DNA of 64,000 nucleotides from DASUBV01 sp036510065 (GTDB lineage: Bacteria > Actinomycetota > Actinomycetes > Streptosporangiales > Streptosporangiaceae): contig DATCEO010000154.1 of assembly GCA_036510065.1 (NCBI GenBank), forward strand, positions 8,075 to 72,074, read 5' to 3'. The notes beneath the pieces are model-generated. The model was not told where the DNA came from, did not search any database, and saw only the letters and a program-made list of their open reading frames with translations. Both the position numbers and the translations under genes were made by a program. Of the stretch, positions 26,327 to 34,240 are shown one piece after another (the stretch's first letter is position 1; each line of letters starts with the position of its first letter).

Positions 26327-26904
26327 CCCCGTACTCCCAGGTGCCGCCGCTGCTTCGGCAGCGGCGCTCTCGCCGGCTGGACATGGCCCTCGGCGGCCGC
26401 CCGCTTAAGCCGGGCATCGACCGCGTCGAGCCAGCGGACGACCGAGTCCAGCCGGAATAGCTCGGCATCCACTGCGAGGGCGAGGTTCAGGTCACCCTCG
26501 GCCCCGCCTTCCCTGATCCGCGTCCACTCCTGCATGAGCTGGACAAGGTAACGCCGGTGCTCCTGGATCAGGGCAGGCACGTCCGTGCCCGGTAGCCGGA
26601 TCGCCACCAGGACCTTCATCACCAGCTCGTCCCGTGGCGGCGAGCTCAGGTCCGGTGGCGTGCGCAGCCAGTCCGCCAGCTCGGCCGCACCGCTCTCGGT
26701 GATCTGGAACGCCTTCTGCGGCCCCTCGTCGGCGCCTTCGGACTCGACGAGCCCGTCTCGCTCCAGCCGCTGCAAGGTCGTGTAGACCTGGCCCACGTTC
26801 AGCGGCCACACCTCCCCGGTGCGCGCCTCGAACTCGTCCCGCAGCTGCAGGCCGTACTTGGGCCCCTCGCTGAGCAGGGCGAGCAGGGCGTGCCGGACGC
26901 TCAC
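26323..26904 (-). CDS. PadR family transcriptional regulator
   Basis: This encodes 193 residues from the GTG at 26904, giving VSVRHALLALLSEGPKYG, the canonical PadR start; an upstream in-frame Met would run through the operator. The winged helix continues with NVGQVYTTLQRLERDGLVES, then a C-terminal dimerisation helix region (PadR C-terminal domain). It is the first gene of an operon with the ABC ATPase and FtsX permease and probably represses it from the inverted repeat at 26916-26934. Confidence 0.9.
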   Translation of the reverse strand: MSVRHALLALLSEGPKYGLQLRDEFEARTGEVWPLNVGQVYTTLQRLERDGLVESEGADEGPQKAFQITESGAAELADWLRTPPDLSSPPRDELVMKVLVAIRLPGTDVPALIQEHRRYLVQLMQEWTRIREGGAEGDLNLALAVDAELFRLDSVVRWLDAVDARLKRAAAEGHVQPARAPLPKQRRHLGVRG

Positions 26905-26915
26905 AACCGATCCCC

Positions 26916-26949
26916 ACTTCGTATCATGCGAAGTAACATACGCAGTATA
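26916..26949 (-). promoter_or_regulatory. padR operon promoter and operator
   Basis: Reading the minus strand, a -10-like TATACT (26944-26949) is followed by the inverted repeat ACTTCG-N7-CGAAGT (26916-26934) just where transcription should begin, then the GTG at 26904. A repressor bound there would block the start site. No clear -35 is seen. Confidence 0.45.
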
Positions 26950-27056
26950 GCGACGAGGATGCAAGTGCAGGCGAGCAGAAACCGGGATTGTTAGTCAGCG
27001 CGTCGGCCCACGAGCCAGGACCAACTCGGCGGCTGTTCGCCTCCGAACTGGCGCTC

Positions 27057-27103
27057 GTGATGTGATGACTGGTTAAGTAGTCATGAATACGTCATCACAT
27101 CAC
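27057..27103. repeat. 13-bp perfect inverted repeat with nested inverted repeat
   Basis: The arms GTGATGTGATGAC (27057-27069) and GTCATCACATCAC (27091-27103) are exact complements separated by 21 nt. A second, overlapping inverted repeat (ATGACT at 27065-27070, AGTCAT at 27079-27084) shares part of the left arm. GTCAT recurs at 27080, 27091 and 27107. The site is non-coding, between padR and the tRNA-Pro scar. It could be an operator or recombination-protein site of the former element. Confidence 0.6.
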
Positions 27104-27137
27104 ACGGTCATCTACCGTGCCCCCGGCGGGGTGACGC

Positions 27138-27257
27138 GGACGCCTAGTTACTCACTGAGGTACCTACCGCACGGGAAAGGCCATCTGCGAAGATCGCAAG
27201 TGGCCGCTGGACTGGTCGGGGCGGCCGGATTTGAACCGGCGGTCTCTTCGTGCCGAA
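27138..27257 (+). repeat. Scar A: 3' half of tRNA-Pro plus hairpin, colinear with scar B
   Basis: This segment aligns without gaps to 28491-28610 at an offset of exactly 1,353 bp. It contains AGTTACTCACT, a hairpin (GGCCA ... TGGCC, 27179-27205), and a degraded tRNA-Pro 3' half on the minus strand (27213-27257, including the CCA, T-arm and anticodon 3' side). The 5' half of the tRNA is absent. It reads as an attachment-site remnant left by integration at the neighbouring tRNA-Pro. Confidence 0.8.
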
Positions 27258-27780
27258 GCCAACTAGCGACGTGGACTGCCTCGGTTGCGGCATGCCTGAC
27301 CTGGCATGCGGCCACTTTCTGATCCGTAGAGATCTGCAGACGCCACTACCGGCTCATGGACCAGTTGACCTGCCGGGATACTGCTCAGCGATGCGCAGTG
27401 ATCGCCGATGCTACGCGACCTTGTGCGGCCAGAATCCGGCCAGCGTAGCCCGATGGCCAGGCCAGGCAACCCAGTAAGCCAACGACTGTCAAGCGCCGGG
27501 CTAGGAGGATCGTCCACTGCCTCCGCCCCACACGACCCCGTCCTCCTGATAGGTGCCGAGGTCTTGCCGGGGAGATCAGCGTCAAGGGTCTGCGCCGCGA
27601 AGCGGGGACGCGCCGCAGGCGCGCCCTTGAGTACGCGCGGCATGGGCGATCGCCTGTGCCCCGCTCTGGTCGCCTTCGGTCCGTCACGCAGGGTCGCATG
27701 CGTCTCATACCGGCAGCGGCTATTGCCGACTACGTCGCACTTCTCGAGCGCGAATCGCGGGTCGCCTGAAGGCAGGCGGA
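27258..27780. other. Non-coding relic DNA between scar A and the integrase remnant
   Basis: About 520 bp lie without a gene I can support. Several short frames are open on both strands but none has a ribosome site or recognisable domain. The stretch has slightly less regular codon bias than its surroundings and is probably what remains of the element's interior after deletion. Confidence 0.5.
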
Positions 27781-28563
27781 CACAGCCGCGGTGATGGCGG
27801 CCTTTCCTGGGATGCCGCCCGCAATCGCGGGGTCGCATCGCTGACGGTCGGGTACACGCCTGGCGGTAAGAGGATCGTCAAGCGAGGCAGGGGCCGGACC
27901 AAGACTGAGGCGCAGCGCAAGCTGAGGCAGATCATCCGTGACTATGAGGACGGTCTCGTCATCGGGGCCTATGGCTACACCGTCGCCGACGCTGTTCGTG
28001 ACTGGCTCGCCTTCGGCCTGGGCGGGCGCGACGATGACACGCTCATCAAGTGCACAATCCTTGCCGAGACGCACGTGGTCCCGGCGCTAGGCGCGGCAAG
28101 CTGGGACAAGGTCAGGCGCAATGTCGTCCTGCTGTGCGACGTCCCGCAGGGCCGCGAGGGGCGTCCGTCGAAGTCGCTGACCTTGTCGCAGGCCGAGGCG
28201 CTGCTAGCTGCTCAGGTCGGAACGCCAGCGGATGCCTCACACGTACGGCGCTCGTTCCGCAAGGTCGTCGCGGCGGCTGGGCTTGATGCGGGGGAGTGGA
28301 CGCCGCGCGAGCTGCGGCACAGCTTCATCTCGCTGCTCTCAGACGCGGGCGTCCCGATCGAGCAGATCTCTCGCTTGGTCGGCCACAGCGGCACAACGAC
28401 CACCGAGACGGTCTACCGCAAGCAGATCCGGCCCGTCATCGTGCACGGCGCTGATGTGATGGACCGGCTCCTTCCGGAAGAGAGGGCCGCGGATGCCCAG
28501 TTACTCACTTGGTTACTCAGAGGCCGAAAAAGGCCACCTGCACGATGTGCAGATGGCCCTTGA
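27781..28563 (+). pseudogene. Tyrosine integrase remnant with two in-frame internal deletions
   Basis: One open frame keeps four blocks of a phage/AICE integrase in order. These are an N-terminal arm-binding region (SRGDGGLSWDAARNRGVASL, TPGGKRIVKRGRGRTKTEAQ), the start of the core-binding domain (YTVADAVRDWLAF ... VVPALGA), the segment RRNVVLLCDVPQGREGRPSK, and the catalytic C-terminus (EWTPRELRHSFISLL, LVGHSG, ETVYRKQ with the Tyr). Compared with family members, about 45 residues between VVPALGA and DKV and about 90 after ALLAAQ are missing. The second gap contains the first catalytic Arg and the Lys. Both deletions keep the frame. No start codon is found at the N-terminus, so it is inactive. 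Confidence 0.85.
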
Positions 28564-28610
28564 CCTGGTCGGGGTGACTGGATTTGAACCAGCGACCTCT
28601 TCGTCCCGAA
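28491..28610 (+). repeat. Scar B: integrase 3' end, hairpin and tRNA-Pro 3' half
   Basis: This is the second copy of the repeat described at 27138-27257. Here the tRNA part is intact and belongs to the functional tRNA-Pro. The hairpin is at 28532-28558 (GGCCA ... TGGCC arms, 3-nt loop). Compared with scar A two stem pairs differ on both sides while staying paired, so the structure rather than the sequence is kept. Confidence 0.8.
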
Positions 28611-28642
28611 CGAAGCGCGCTGCCAAGCTGCGCCACACCCCG
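28566..28642 (-). tRNA. tRNA-Pro (anticodon CGG), 3' CCA encoded
   Basis: On the minus strand CGGGGTG pairs with CACCCCG. The D-arm (GCGCAGCTTGGCAGCGC), the anticodon stem CTTCG/CGAAG with loop TTCGGGA (anticodon CGG, reading CCG) and the T-loop TTCAAAT are all present, and CCA is encoded at 28566-28568. The 3' end faces the integrase relic and served as its attachment site. Confidence 0.96.
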
Positions 28643-28659
28643 CCGACCGCGGCAGAAGT

Positions 28660-29562
28660 CTAGCTGATCCTGGGGACCAGCGTGAGCAGCGTTGCCTCCG
28701 GGCGGCACCAGAAGCGGACTGGCGCGTAGGGCGATGTGCCCAGGCCTGCGGAAACATGCAGCCAGGCGGTTCCGTCGGCCGGATGATGATGCAGCCCGCT
28801 GGCCCGGGCCCGGTCGATCCCGCAGTTGGTCACGAGCGCGCCGGTCCCCGGCAGCCGCATCTGCCCGCCGTGGGTGTGGCCAGCCAGGAGCAGGTCGAAG
28901 CCGTCGGCGGCGAACCGGTCGAGCACGGCGGGCTCTGGCGAATGCAGGACCCCCAGCCGCAGGTCAGCGGCCGGGTCGGCGGGCCCGGCGACCCGGTCAT
29001 AGCGATCGGCGTGAATGTGCGAGTCGTGCACCCCGGCAACCTCGATGTCCAGGTCGCCGACCTTGATCCGGCCACGCCGGTTGTTCGCGTTCAGCCAGCC
29101 CGCGGCCTCCAGGGCATTGCCGAGCTCGGCCCAGGGCAGGTCCGGGACATGCCGGTCGTGGTCCTTGGCTGACGTCCGCCACAGGTACCGGAACGGGTTC
29201 TTGAGCTGCGGCGTGAACAGGTCGTTGGAGCCGTAGACGAAGACGCCGGGCCGGTCCAGCAGCGGCCCCAGCGCGTCCAGCAGCGGCTGCACGGCGTCCG
29301 GGTGCGAGATCGAGTCCCCGGTATTCACCACCAGGTCCGGCTCCAGCGCGTCCAGGGAGCGGAGCCAGGACAGCAGCCGGTGGCGGCCGGGGGTGAGGTG
29401 AGCGTCGGAGATATGCAGGATCCGCAGCGGCGCCGCGCCCGGCGGCAGCAGGGGGACGTCATAACGGCGCAGGACGAACCAGTTCCGCTCGACAATGGCT
29501 GCGTAGCCCAGGCCCGCCGCGCCCGCCAGTGCCGCGGCCGCCAGCAGCGTTTTAACTCGCAT
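28660..29562 (-). CDS. Membrane-anchored metallophosphoesterase
   Basis: This encodes 300 residues. An N-terminal hydrophobic segment (TLLAAAALAGAAGLGYAAI) anchors or exports it. The calcineurin-like phosphoesterase motifs are ILHISDAHL, VVNTGDSI, FVYGSNDLF (Ser-Asn-Asp where GNHD is common), VHDSHIHADRYD and LLLAGHTHGGQMRLP. The start at 29562 (MRVKTLL) is one of two close options, GTG 29568 being the other. Synteny with PBP and WhiB genes matches mycobacterial Rv3683 next to ponA2. The substrate is unknown. Confidence 0.88.
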   Translation of the reverse strand: MRVKTLLAAAALAGAAGLGYAAIVERNWFVLRRYDVPLLPPGAAPLRILHISDAHLTPGRHRLLSWLRSLDALEPDLVVNTGDSISHPDAVQPLLDALGPLLDRPGVFVYGSNDLFTPQLKNPFRYLWRTSAKDHDRHVPDLPWAELGNALEAAGWLNANNRRGRIKVGDLDIEVAGVHDSHIHADRYDRVAGPADPAADLRLGVLHSPEPAVLDRFAADGFDLLLAGHTHGGQMRLPGTGALVTNCGIDRARASGLHHHPADGTAWLHVSAGLGTSPYAPVRFWCRPEATLLTLVPRIS

Positions 29563-29657
29563 GCCCACATGGTGCCATGCCGGCCGGACTGACCCGGCCG
29601 GGTCTGGCTGGCGAGGCTTGTTCGACTGCGTCCGGGCGGGGCGGCAGGATAGGCATC

Positions 29658-30119
29658 ATGCCCGGACTCAAGGACCGCCTCCGCGCCGACCTCACCACCT
29701 CGATGAAGGAACGCGACGAGGTCCGGACCAGAACGTTGCGGATGGCCCTGACTTCCGTGAGTAACGAGGAGGTCGCGGGGAAGTCGGCCCGCGAGCTGAC
29801 CGATGACGAGGTACTCAGGATCCTGGCCAGGGAGGCCAAGCGCCGTCGCGAAGCGGCCGCCGCGTTCCAGGAAGCGGGCCGGGACGAGCAGGCCGCGGCC
29901 GAGCGGGCCGAGGATGCCGTGCTATCGGACTATCTCCCGGTCCAGCTCAGCGACGCCGAGATCACCGAGATCGTCGCGACGGTGATCGCGGACACCGGCG
30001 CGTCCGGCATGCCGGCCATGGGCCAGGTCATGAAGGCCATCACGCCGCAGATCGCCGGCCGGGCCGAGGGCAGCCGCGTGGCCGCCGAGGTCCGCCGCCA
30101 GCTCGCCCAGCCTCGCTAA
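29658..30119 (+). CDS. GatB/YqeY domain protein
   Basis: This encodes 153 residues. The start MPGLKDRLRADLTTSMKERD is the family N-terminus; in-frame starts further upstream have no support. It has the YqeY features RTRTLRMALTSVSNEEV, a charged helical middle, LSDYLPVQLSDAEITEIV and the C-terminal MGQVMKAITPQIAGRAEGSR. The domain is related to the tRNA-binding tail of GatB, but stand-alone YqeY has no proven role. It ends 5 bp before the convergent PBP gene. Confidence 0.9.
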   Translation: MPGLKDRLRADLTTSMKERDEVRTRTLRMALTSVSNEEVAGKSARELTDDEVLRILAREAKRRREAAAAFQEAGRDEQAAAERAEDAVLSDYLPVQLSDAEITEIVATVIADTGASGMPAMGQVMKAITPQIAGRAEGSRVAAEVRRQLAQPR

Positions 30120-30124
30120 CCGGG

Positions 30125-32374
30125 TTAGGCGCGCGGCGTCGGCCTCACGTGGCGCCCCGGGCCGCCACCGCCGCGACCCGGCTTGCTCGGGGCAGGAGTG
30201 GGCTTGGGCGGCTTGGGCGAGTTGACGCCCGACCCCTGAGCGTAGAACAGGCTGCTGAAAGGCAGCGCGGGGAACGAGACCGCAGGACCTAGCTGGGCGT
30301 GCAGGAAGGTAATTTCCCAGGTGGAGCCCGGCGCATTGGCGCCGAACATCTGGCCTGGGCAGCTCAGCCCCCCGCCGAGCTGGCGGTAACACGCCCGCGG
30401 ATACACCATGGCGCCGTAGCCGAACTGGTTGTTCGGGTTGTACACCGACACATAGCCGGCCAGCGTGGGCGTGTAGCCCCCGAAGGCCGCGAAGGCGCCC
30501 CCGTTCGCGGTTCCGGTCTTGGCCGCGGCCGGCCGGTTGATGCCCAGGCCCGCCGCAGTGCCGGGGGAGACCAGCACGCCCTGCAGAATCGTGTTGGCCG
30601 CCTCGGCCACCTCCGGGGACAGGACCCGGTGACAGCCGGCCGACTCGACCGGCAGGTGGGTCCCGGTGCTCGTCACGATCGACTGGATGGCAACCGGCTT
30701 GCAGTAGATCCCGTTTGAGGCCACCGTCGCGTAGGCGGCAGCCATGCTCATGGGGGTCACGTTGACGGCCCCGAGTGTGAACGTGGGCAGCTCGTCGGCC
30801 GGGTAGCCGTTAGGGCCCAGCGACTTGTCGTAGGTCAGCAGCGACAGGCCGTCCGCGCGGCGCACCCCCATGCTGACGGCGGTCTTCACCACGTTGCACA
30901 GCCCGACCTTCTGCTCGAGCTCGGCGTAGAACACGTTGATCGACTGTGTGGTCCCGTTGTAGAGCGTGAAGATTCCCTTGCCGGGCTCGTCGTTGACGAC
31001 GTTAAATACGCTGTGCGTGGGTTGGCCGTGGCAGTCGTAGTACGGCGAGAGCGCCGCCGGCGAGGAGACCTTCTCGTTAAATCCGAACGGGGTGTTCTGC
31101 TTGAGGGCGGTCAGCAGGGTGAACAGCTTGGACGACGAACCAGTCTGCACGCCCGCCCCGCCGTCGTACTGCCGCTCGACGGCGTAGTCGACGGTCGTCT
31201 GGCCCGGGCCCGTGCCGTACGGGCGGTTCTCGGCGATGGCCCGGATCCGTCCCGTGCCGGGCTGGATCAGCGCCTCGACGTCGGCGTTGTGACCGGGATT
31301 GAACGTGCTGGAGAAGGGGGGCTGGACATAGTTGACCGCGAAGCGCGCGGCCCGCTCATCGGGGGCGTTCAGCGTGGTCCGGATCGTGAGGCCGCCGGTG
31401 GTGTCCAGGTCCTGCTGGACCTTGGCGTAGATCGGGTCGGTCCGCAGCACCGCGAGCACGTAGTCGCAGAAGAACGCCTCCGGCTGGGCCGAGGCGCTGA
31501 AGCAGCCGGTCTGCTCCGGGATGCTCGAGGTGTGCAGCCCGAGGGGCTGCTGGTCCGCCGCCTCCATGGCGGCTCGGGTGATCTTGTGCAGCTGGAACAT
31601 CCGCAGGAGGACCGTGTTGCGCCGCTGGACGGCCGACTGCGGGAAGGTCATGGGGTCATAGGCGGCCGGGTCCTCGACCAGCCCGGCCAGCAGGGCTGAC
31701 TGGTCGAGGGTCAGGTTCGCCGCGCTGGTCCGGAAATAGAACTCCGCCGCCACCTGGATGCCGTAGGCCTGGTGATCGAAGTAGGCGACGTTCAGGTAAG
31801 CGGCGAGCAGCTCGTTCTTGGTCAGGTCATGCTCGACGCTGGCGGCCATCCGCAGCTCGCGGATCTTGCGCTGGGCCGTCAGGGCCGCCGCGTCCGCCTT
31901 CTCCTTCGCGGTGTGCGCCGTCAGGATCAGCGCGTTCTTCACGTACTGCTGCGCGAGCGTGGAACCGCCCTGAACCTGGGTGTTGTGCAGGTCGGTGGAG
32001 ATGGCCCGCAGCGTGCCGCGCGGGTCGAGCGCGCCGTGCTCGTAGTACCGGGAGTCCTCGATCGCGACGATCGCCGTGCGCATGTAGGGGGAGATCTGGT
32101 CGTAGGTGACCGGGACCCGGTAGATGCCGCCCGGGTAGTAGTACGCGATCAGGTGCCCCTCGGAGTCGAGGATCTGCGACCGGGTCGGCACCTCCTGCAG
32201 CGGCGGCACGCTGAGGGTGTTGAAAGTCTTCGCGGCGTCCCGGACGGCGACGCCAACCACGCCGGTCACCGGGATGACGATGGCGGCGACGAGCGCCCCC
32301 GCTACGACTGACACGATCGCTATGCGGCCAGCTACGCCCGATGCGAAGCCGGCGCGGCGCCAAGGATTCTGCAC
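30125..32374 (-). CDS. ponA2: Bifunctional penicillin-binding protein (class A)
   Basis: This encodes 749 residues. A signal-anchor helix (about residues 14-42) is followed by a glycosyltransferase 51 domain with AIEDSRYYEHGALDPRGT, GGSTLAQQYVKN and RKIRELRMAASVE. The transpeptidase domain has SxxK (GSSSKLFTL), SxN (QSINVFYAELE) and KTGTA. The C-terminus is a Pro/Lys/Gly tail without a PASTA domain, unlike mycobacterial PonA2. The GTG start has a TAACCT hexamer 6 nt upstream, suggesting a leaderless mRNA. It builds and cross-links peptidoglycan outside the membrane. Confidence 0.93.
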   Translation of the reverse strand: MQNPWRRAGFASGVAGRIAIVSVVAGALVAAIVIPVTGVVGVAVRDAAKTFNTLSVPPLQEVPTRSQILDSEGHLIAYYYPGGIYRVPVTYDQISPYMRTAIVAIEDSRYYEHGALDPRGTLRAISTDLHNTQVQGGSTLAQQYVKNALILTAHTAKEKADAAALTAQRKIRELRMAASVEHDLTKNELLAAYLNVAYFDHQAYGIQVAAEFYFRTSAANLTLDQSALLAGLVEDPAAYDPMTFPQSAVQRRNTVLLRMFQLHKITRAAMEAADQQPLGLHTSSIPEQTGCFSASAQPEAFFCDYVLAVLRTDPIYAKVQQDLDTTGGLTIRTTLNAPDERAARFAVNYVQPPFSSTFNPGHNADVEALIQPGTGRIRAIAENRPYGTGPGQTTVDYAVERQYDGGAGVQTGSSSKLFTLLTALKQNTPFGFNEKVSSPAALSPYYDCHGQPTHSVFNVVNDEPGKGIFTLYNGTTQSINVFYAELEQKVGLCNVVKTAVSMGVRRADGLSLLTYDKSLGPNGYPADELPTFTLGAVNVTPMSMAAAYATVASNGIYCKPVAIQSIVTSTGTHLPVESAGCHRVLSPEVAEAANTILQGVLVSPGTAAGLGINRPAAAKTGTANGGAFAAFGGYTPTLAGYVSVYNPNNQFGYGAMVYPRACYRQLGGGLSCPGQMFGANAPGSTWEITFLHAQLGPAVSFPALPFSSLFYAQGSGVNSPKPPKPTPAPSKPGRGGGGPGRHVRPTPRA

Positions 32375-32380
32375 GCGAAC

Positions 32381-32386
32381 AGGTTA
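32381..32386 (-). promoter_or_regulatory. -10-like TAACCT 6 nt before the PBP start
   Basis: No ribosome site lies between this hexamer and the GTG at 32374, so transcription probably begins at the start codon. Confidence 0.45.
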
Positions 32387-32509
32387 CGCTGCGATCGGCA
32401 CGGTGTTCGCCAGCACTGCGAAACACCAGCTCAAACGTCAAGAGCGGGGCCGGGTGCCGTCCGAGCGGGCCAGCGGGCGAGCGCCAATGGAATGACTAGT
32501 CTCTTGTGT

Positions 32510-32535
32510 CCGCATAGCTCATCAGGGCTATGCGG
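32510..32535. promoter_or_regulatory. 9-bp inverted repeat in the ponA2-wblA divergent region
   Basis: CCGCATAGC and GCTATGCGG are exact complements separated by 8 nt, about 140 bp from the PBP start and 170 bp from the wblA start. No T-run follows. In a divergent promoter region an operator is more likely than a terminator. The rest of 32387-32704 shows no gene. Confidence 0.5.
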
Positions 32536-32704
32536 AAATGGGTCCGCCGGGGGCTAGCGCCGCAGGCCGGACTACCCGTAAGTTACTCTTCCGCGACCAT
32601 CACTCACCGGGACGAGCGTGTCTAGCGCCGGTCTCGGACCGCAACTGAACGCCACCCGGCGTGACGAACCGCTGCGGGCGTGACGATCAGGAGGAGTTGG
32701 GCAC

Positions 32705-33004
32705 ATGTGGATCACGGACTGGACCGCCCGCGCCGCGTGCAAAGGGACGGACCCGGACGAGCTCTTCGTTCAGGGGGCGGCGCAGAACCGGGCCAAGCTG
32801 ATCTGCCGCGGCTGCCCCGTGCGGACGGAGTGCCTCGCTGATGCACTCGACAACCGCATCGAGTTCGGGGTGTGGGGCGGCATGACCGAGCGCGAGCGTC
32901 GTGCACTGCTGCGGCGGCGTCCGGACGTGACGTCGTGGCGGGAGCTGCTGGAGGACGCGCGCAACAAGTACGAGCGCACCGGCGACGAGCTCGTCGCCAG
33001 CTGA
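32705..33004 (+). CDS. wblA: WhiB-family iron-sulfur regulator (WblA/WhiB4 type)
   Basis: This encodes 99 residues. The four cluster-binding cysteines are Cys12, Cys34, Cys37 and Cys43 (C-x2-C-x5-C), followed by the turn GVWGGMTERERRALLRR that contacts sigma factor and DNA. An AGGAGG site precedes the ATG. The neighbours (PBP on one side, two ArsA ATPases on the other) are those of Streptomyces wblA and mycobacterial whiB4. These proteins sense oxygen or nitric oxide and control development and redox responses. It is transcribed divergently from the PBP. Confidence 0.93.
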   Translation: MWITDWTARAACKGTDPDELFVQGAAQNRAKLICRGCPVRTECLADALDNRIEFGVWGGMTERERRALLRRRPDVTSWRELLEDARNKYERTGDELVAS

Positions 33005-33052
33005 CGCAGCTTCGCACTGGGCTTGTTAAAGCACCAGTATCGGCTTTGGCCT

Positions 33053-34240
33053 TTAGCCGCCGAATGCCTGCCCAATGGCGCGCAGGCCTTCCAGGTCATG
33101 CACATCCTGTGCCTGCGCCGGTATCTCGGCGACCGGCACGACCGGATGCGCGGCGGTGAAGTGCTCGGCCAGGCGGCGCTGCCCGGAGACTTGCTGCATG
33201 CGCTCAGCGTGCCGCCGCAGCGCGGTGACGGCCAGCGGATAGCTCCCGGCCGCCTGCAGGGTCTCGGCTGCGGCCTGGCTCCGGGCGGCCGATAGCCGCG
33301 CCGCCGGCGCCCGCTGGACCCGGTTCAGCAGCAGCCCGGCCAGGGGCATCCGCTCGCTCGCGAGCCGCTCGACGAAATACGACGCCTCCCGGAGCGCGTC
33401 CGGCTCGGGCGCGGCCACCACCAGGAACGCCGTGCCCGGGGCACGCAGCAGCTGGTAGGTGTAGTCGGCCCGCTCGCGGAAGCCACCGAACATGGTGTCG
33501 AGCGCGGCCACGAAGGTCTGCACGTCCCGGAGCACCTGGGCACCGAGGATCTTCGTCAGCACGCCGGTCACCACGCCGAACCCGGCGTTGAGCACCCGCA
33601 TGTACGTCCGGCCGCCGAACTTGGCGGGTGCGGTCAGCAGCCGCAGCAGCTTGCCGTCCAGGAACCGGCCGAGCCGCTGCGGGGCATCGAGGAAGTCCAG
33701 GGCTGATCGACTGGGCGGCGTGTCGACGACGATGAGGTCCCATTCCTGGGCCCGGCGCAGCTGGCCGAGCTTCTCCATCGCCATGTACTCCTGCGTCCCC
33801 GCGAAGCTGGACGACAGAGACTGGTAGAACGGGTTGTCCAGGATCTGGGCGGCCCGGTCGGGATCGGCGTGGGCCTCGACGATCTCGTCGAAGGTCCGCT
33901 TCATGTCGAGCATCATCGCGTGCAGGCTGCCGCCCTGATCCCCGTGGCCGGGACCGCTGGCCGGGTCATCGCCGGAAGCCGCCGGCGCCCCGGCCCCCGG
34001 CACCAGCCGGGGCGTGTTGTCCAGCGAGGACAGGCCCATCGACTGGGCCAGGCGCCGGGCCGGATCCACCGTCAGCACCACGACGTGGCGGCCCCGCTCG
34101 GCGGCCCGCAGCCCGATGGCGGCCGCCGTGGTGGTCTTGCCTACTCCGCCCGAGCCGCAGCAGACGAGGATGCGCGTCCGCCGGTCGTCGATCAGGGCGT
34201 CGACATCGAGCGCGGGTGGTGGCGGCTGCGAGCTGGTCAT
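33053..34240 (-). CDS. ArsA-family ATPase, second gene of pair
   Basis: This encodes 395 residues from the ATG at 34240, which overlaps the upstream partner's stop (ATGA). The P-loop is CGSGGVGKTTTAAAIGLRAA; switch regions are LTVDPARRLAQSMGL and DLIVVDTPPSRSALDFLD. A central insertion rich in Gly, Asp and Ala (about 85-115) is not conserved. ArsA-like pairs next to whiB4/wblA occur across actinobacteria and resemble tail-anchored-protein or anion-pump ATPases; mycobacterial relatives affect redox stress. No ArsB-type channel is present here. Confidence 0.88.
   Translation of the reverse strand: MTSSQPPPPALDVDALIDDRRTRILVCCGSGGVGKTTTAAAIGLRAAERGRHVVVLTVDPARRLAQSMGLSSLDNTPRLVPGAGAPAASGDDPASGPGHGDQGGSLHAMMLDMKRTFDEIVEAHADPDRAAQILDNPFYQSLSSSFAGTQEYMAMEKLGQLRRAQEWDLIVVDTPPSRSALDFLDAPQRLGRFLDGKLLRLLTAPAKFGGRTYMRVLNAGFGVVTGVLTKILGAQVLRDVQTFVAALDTMFGGFRERADYTYQLLRAPGTAFLVVAAPEPDALREASYFVERLASERMPLAGLLLNRVQRAPAARLSAARSQAAAETLQAAGSYPLAVTALRRHAERMQQVSGQRRLAEHFTAAHPVVPVAEIPAQAQDVHDLEGLRAIGQAFGG

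Noticed and set aside
27083..27322. 79-codon plus-strand frame across scar A
   Set aside because: It runs through the tRNA remnant and the hairpin, so it cannot be a maintained gene.
27408..27794. Open frames of 107-191 codons on both strands in the relic segment
   Set aside because: No ribosome site, no domain, and they overlap each other; treated as non-coding relic DNA.
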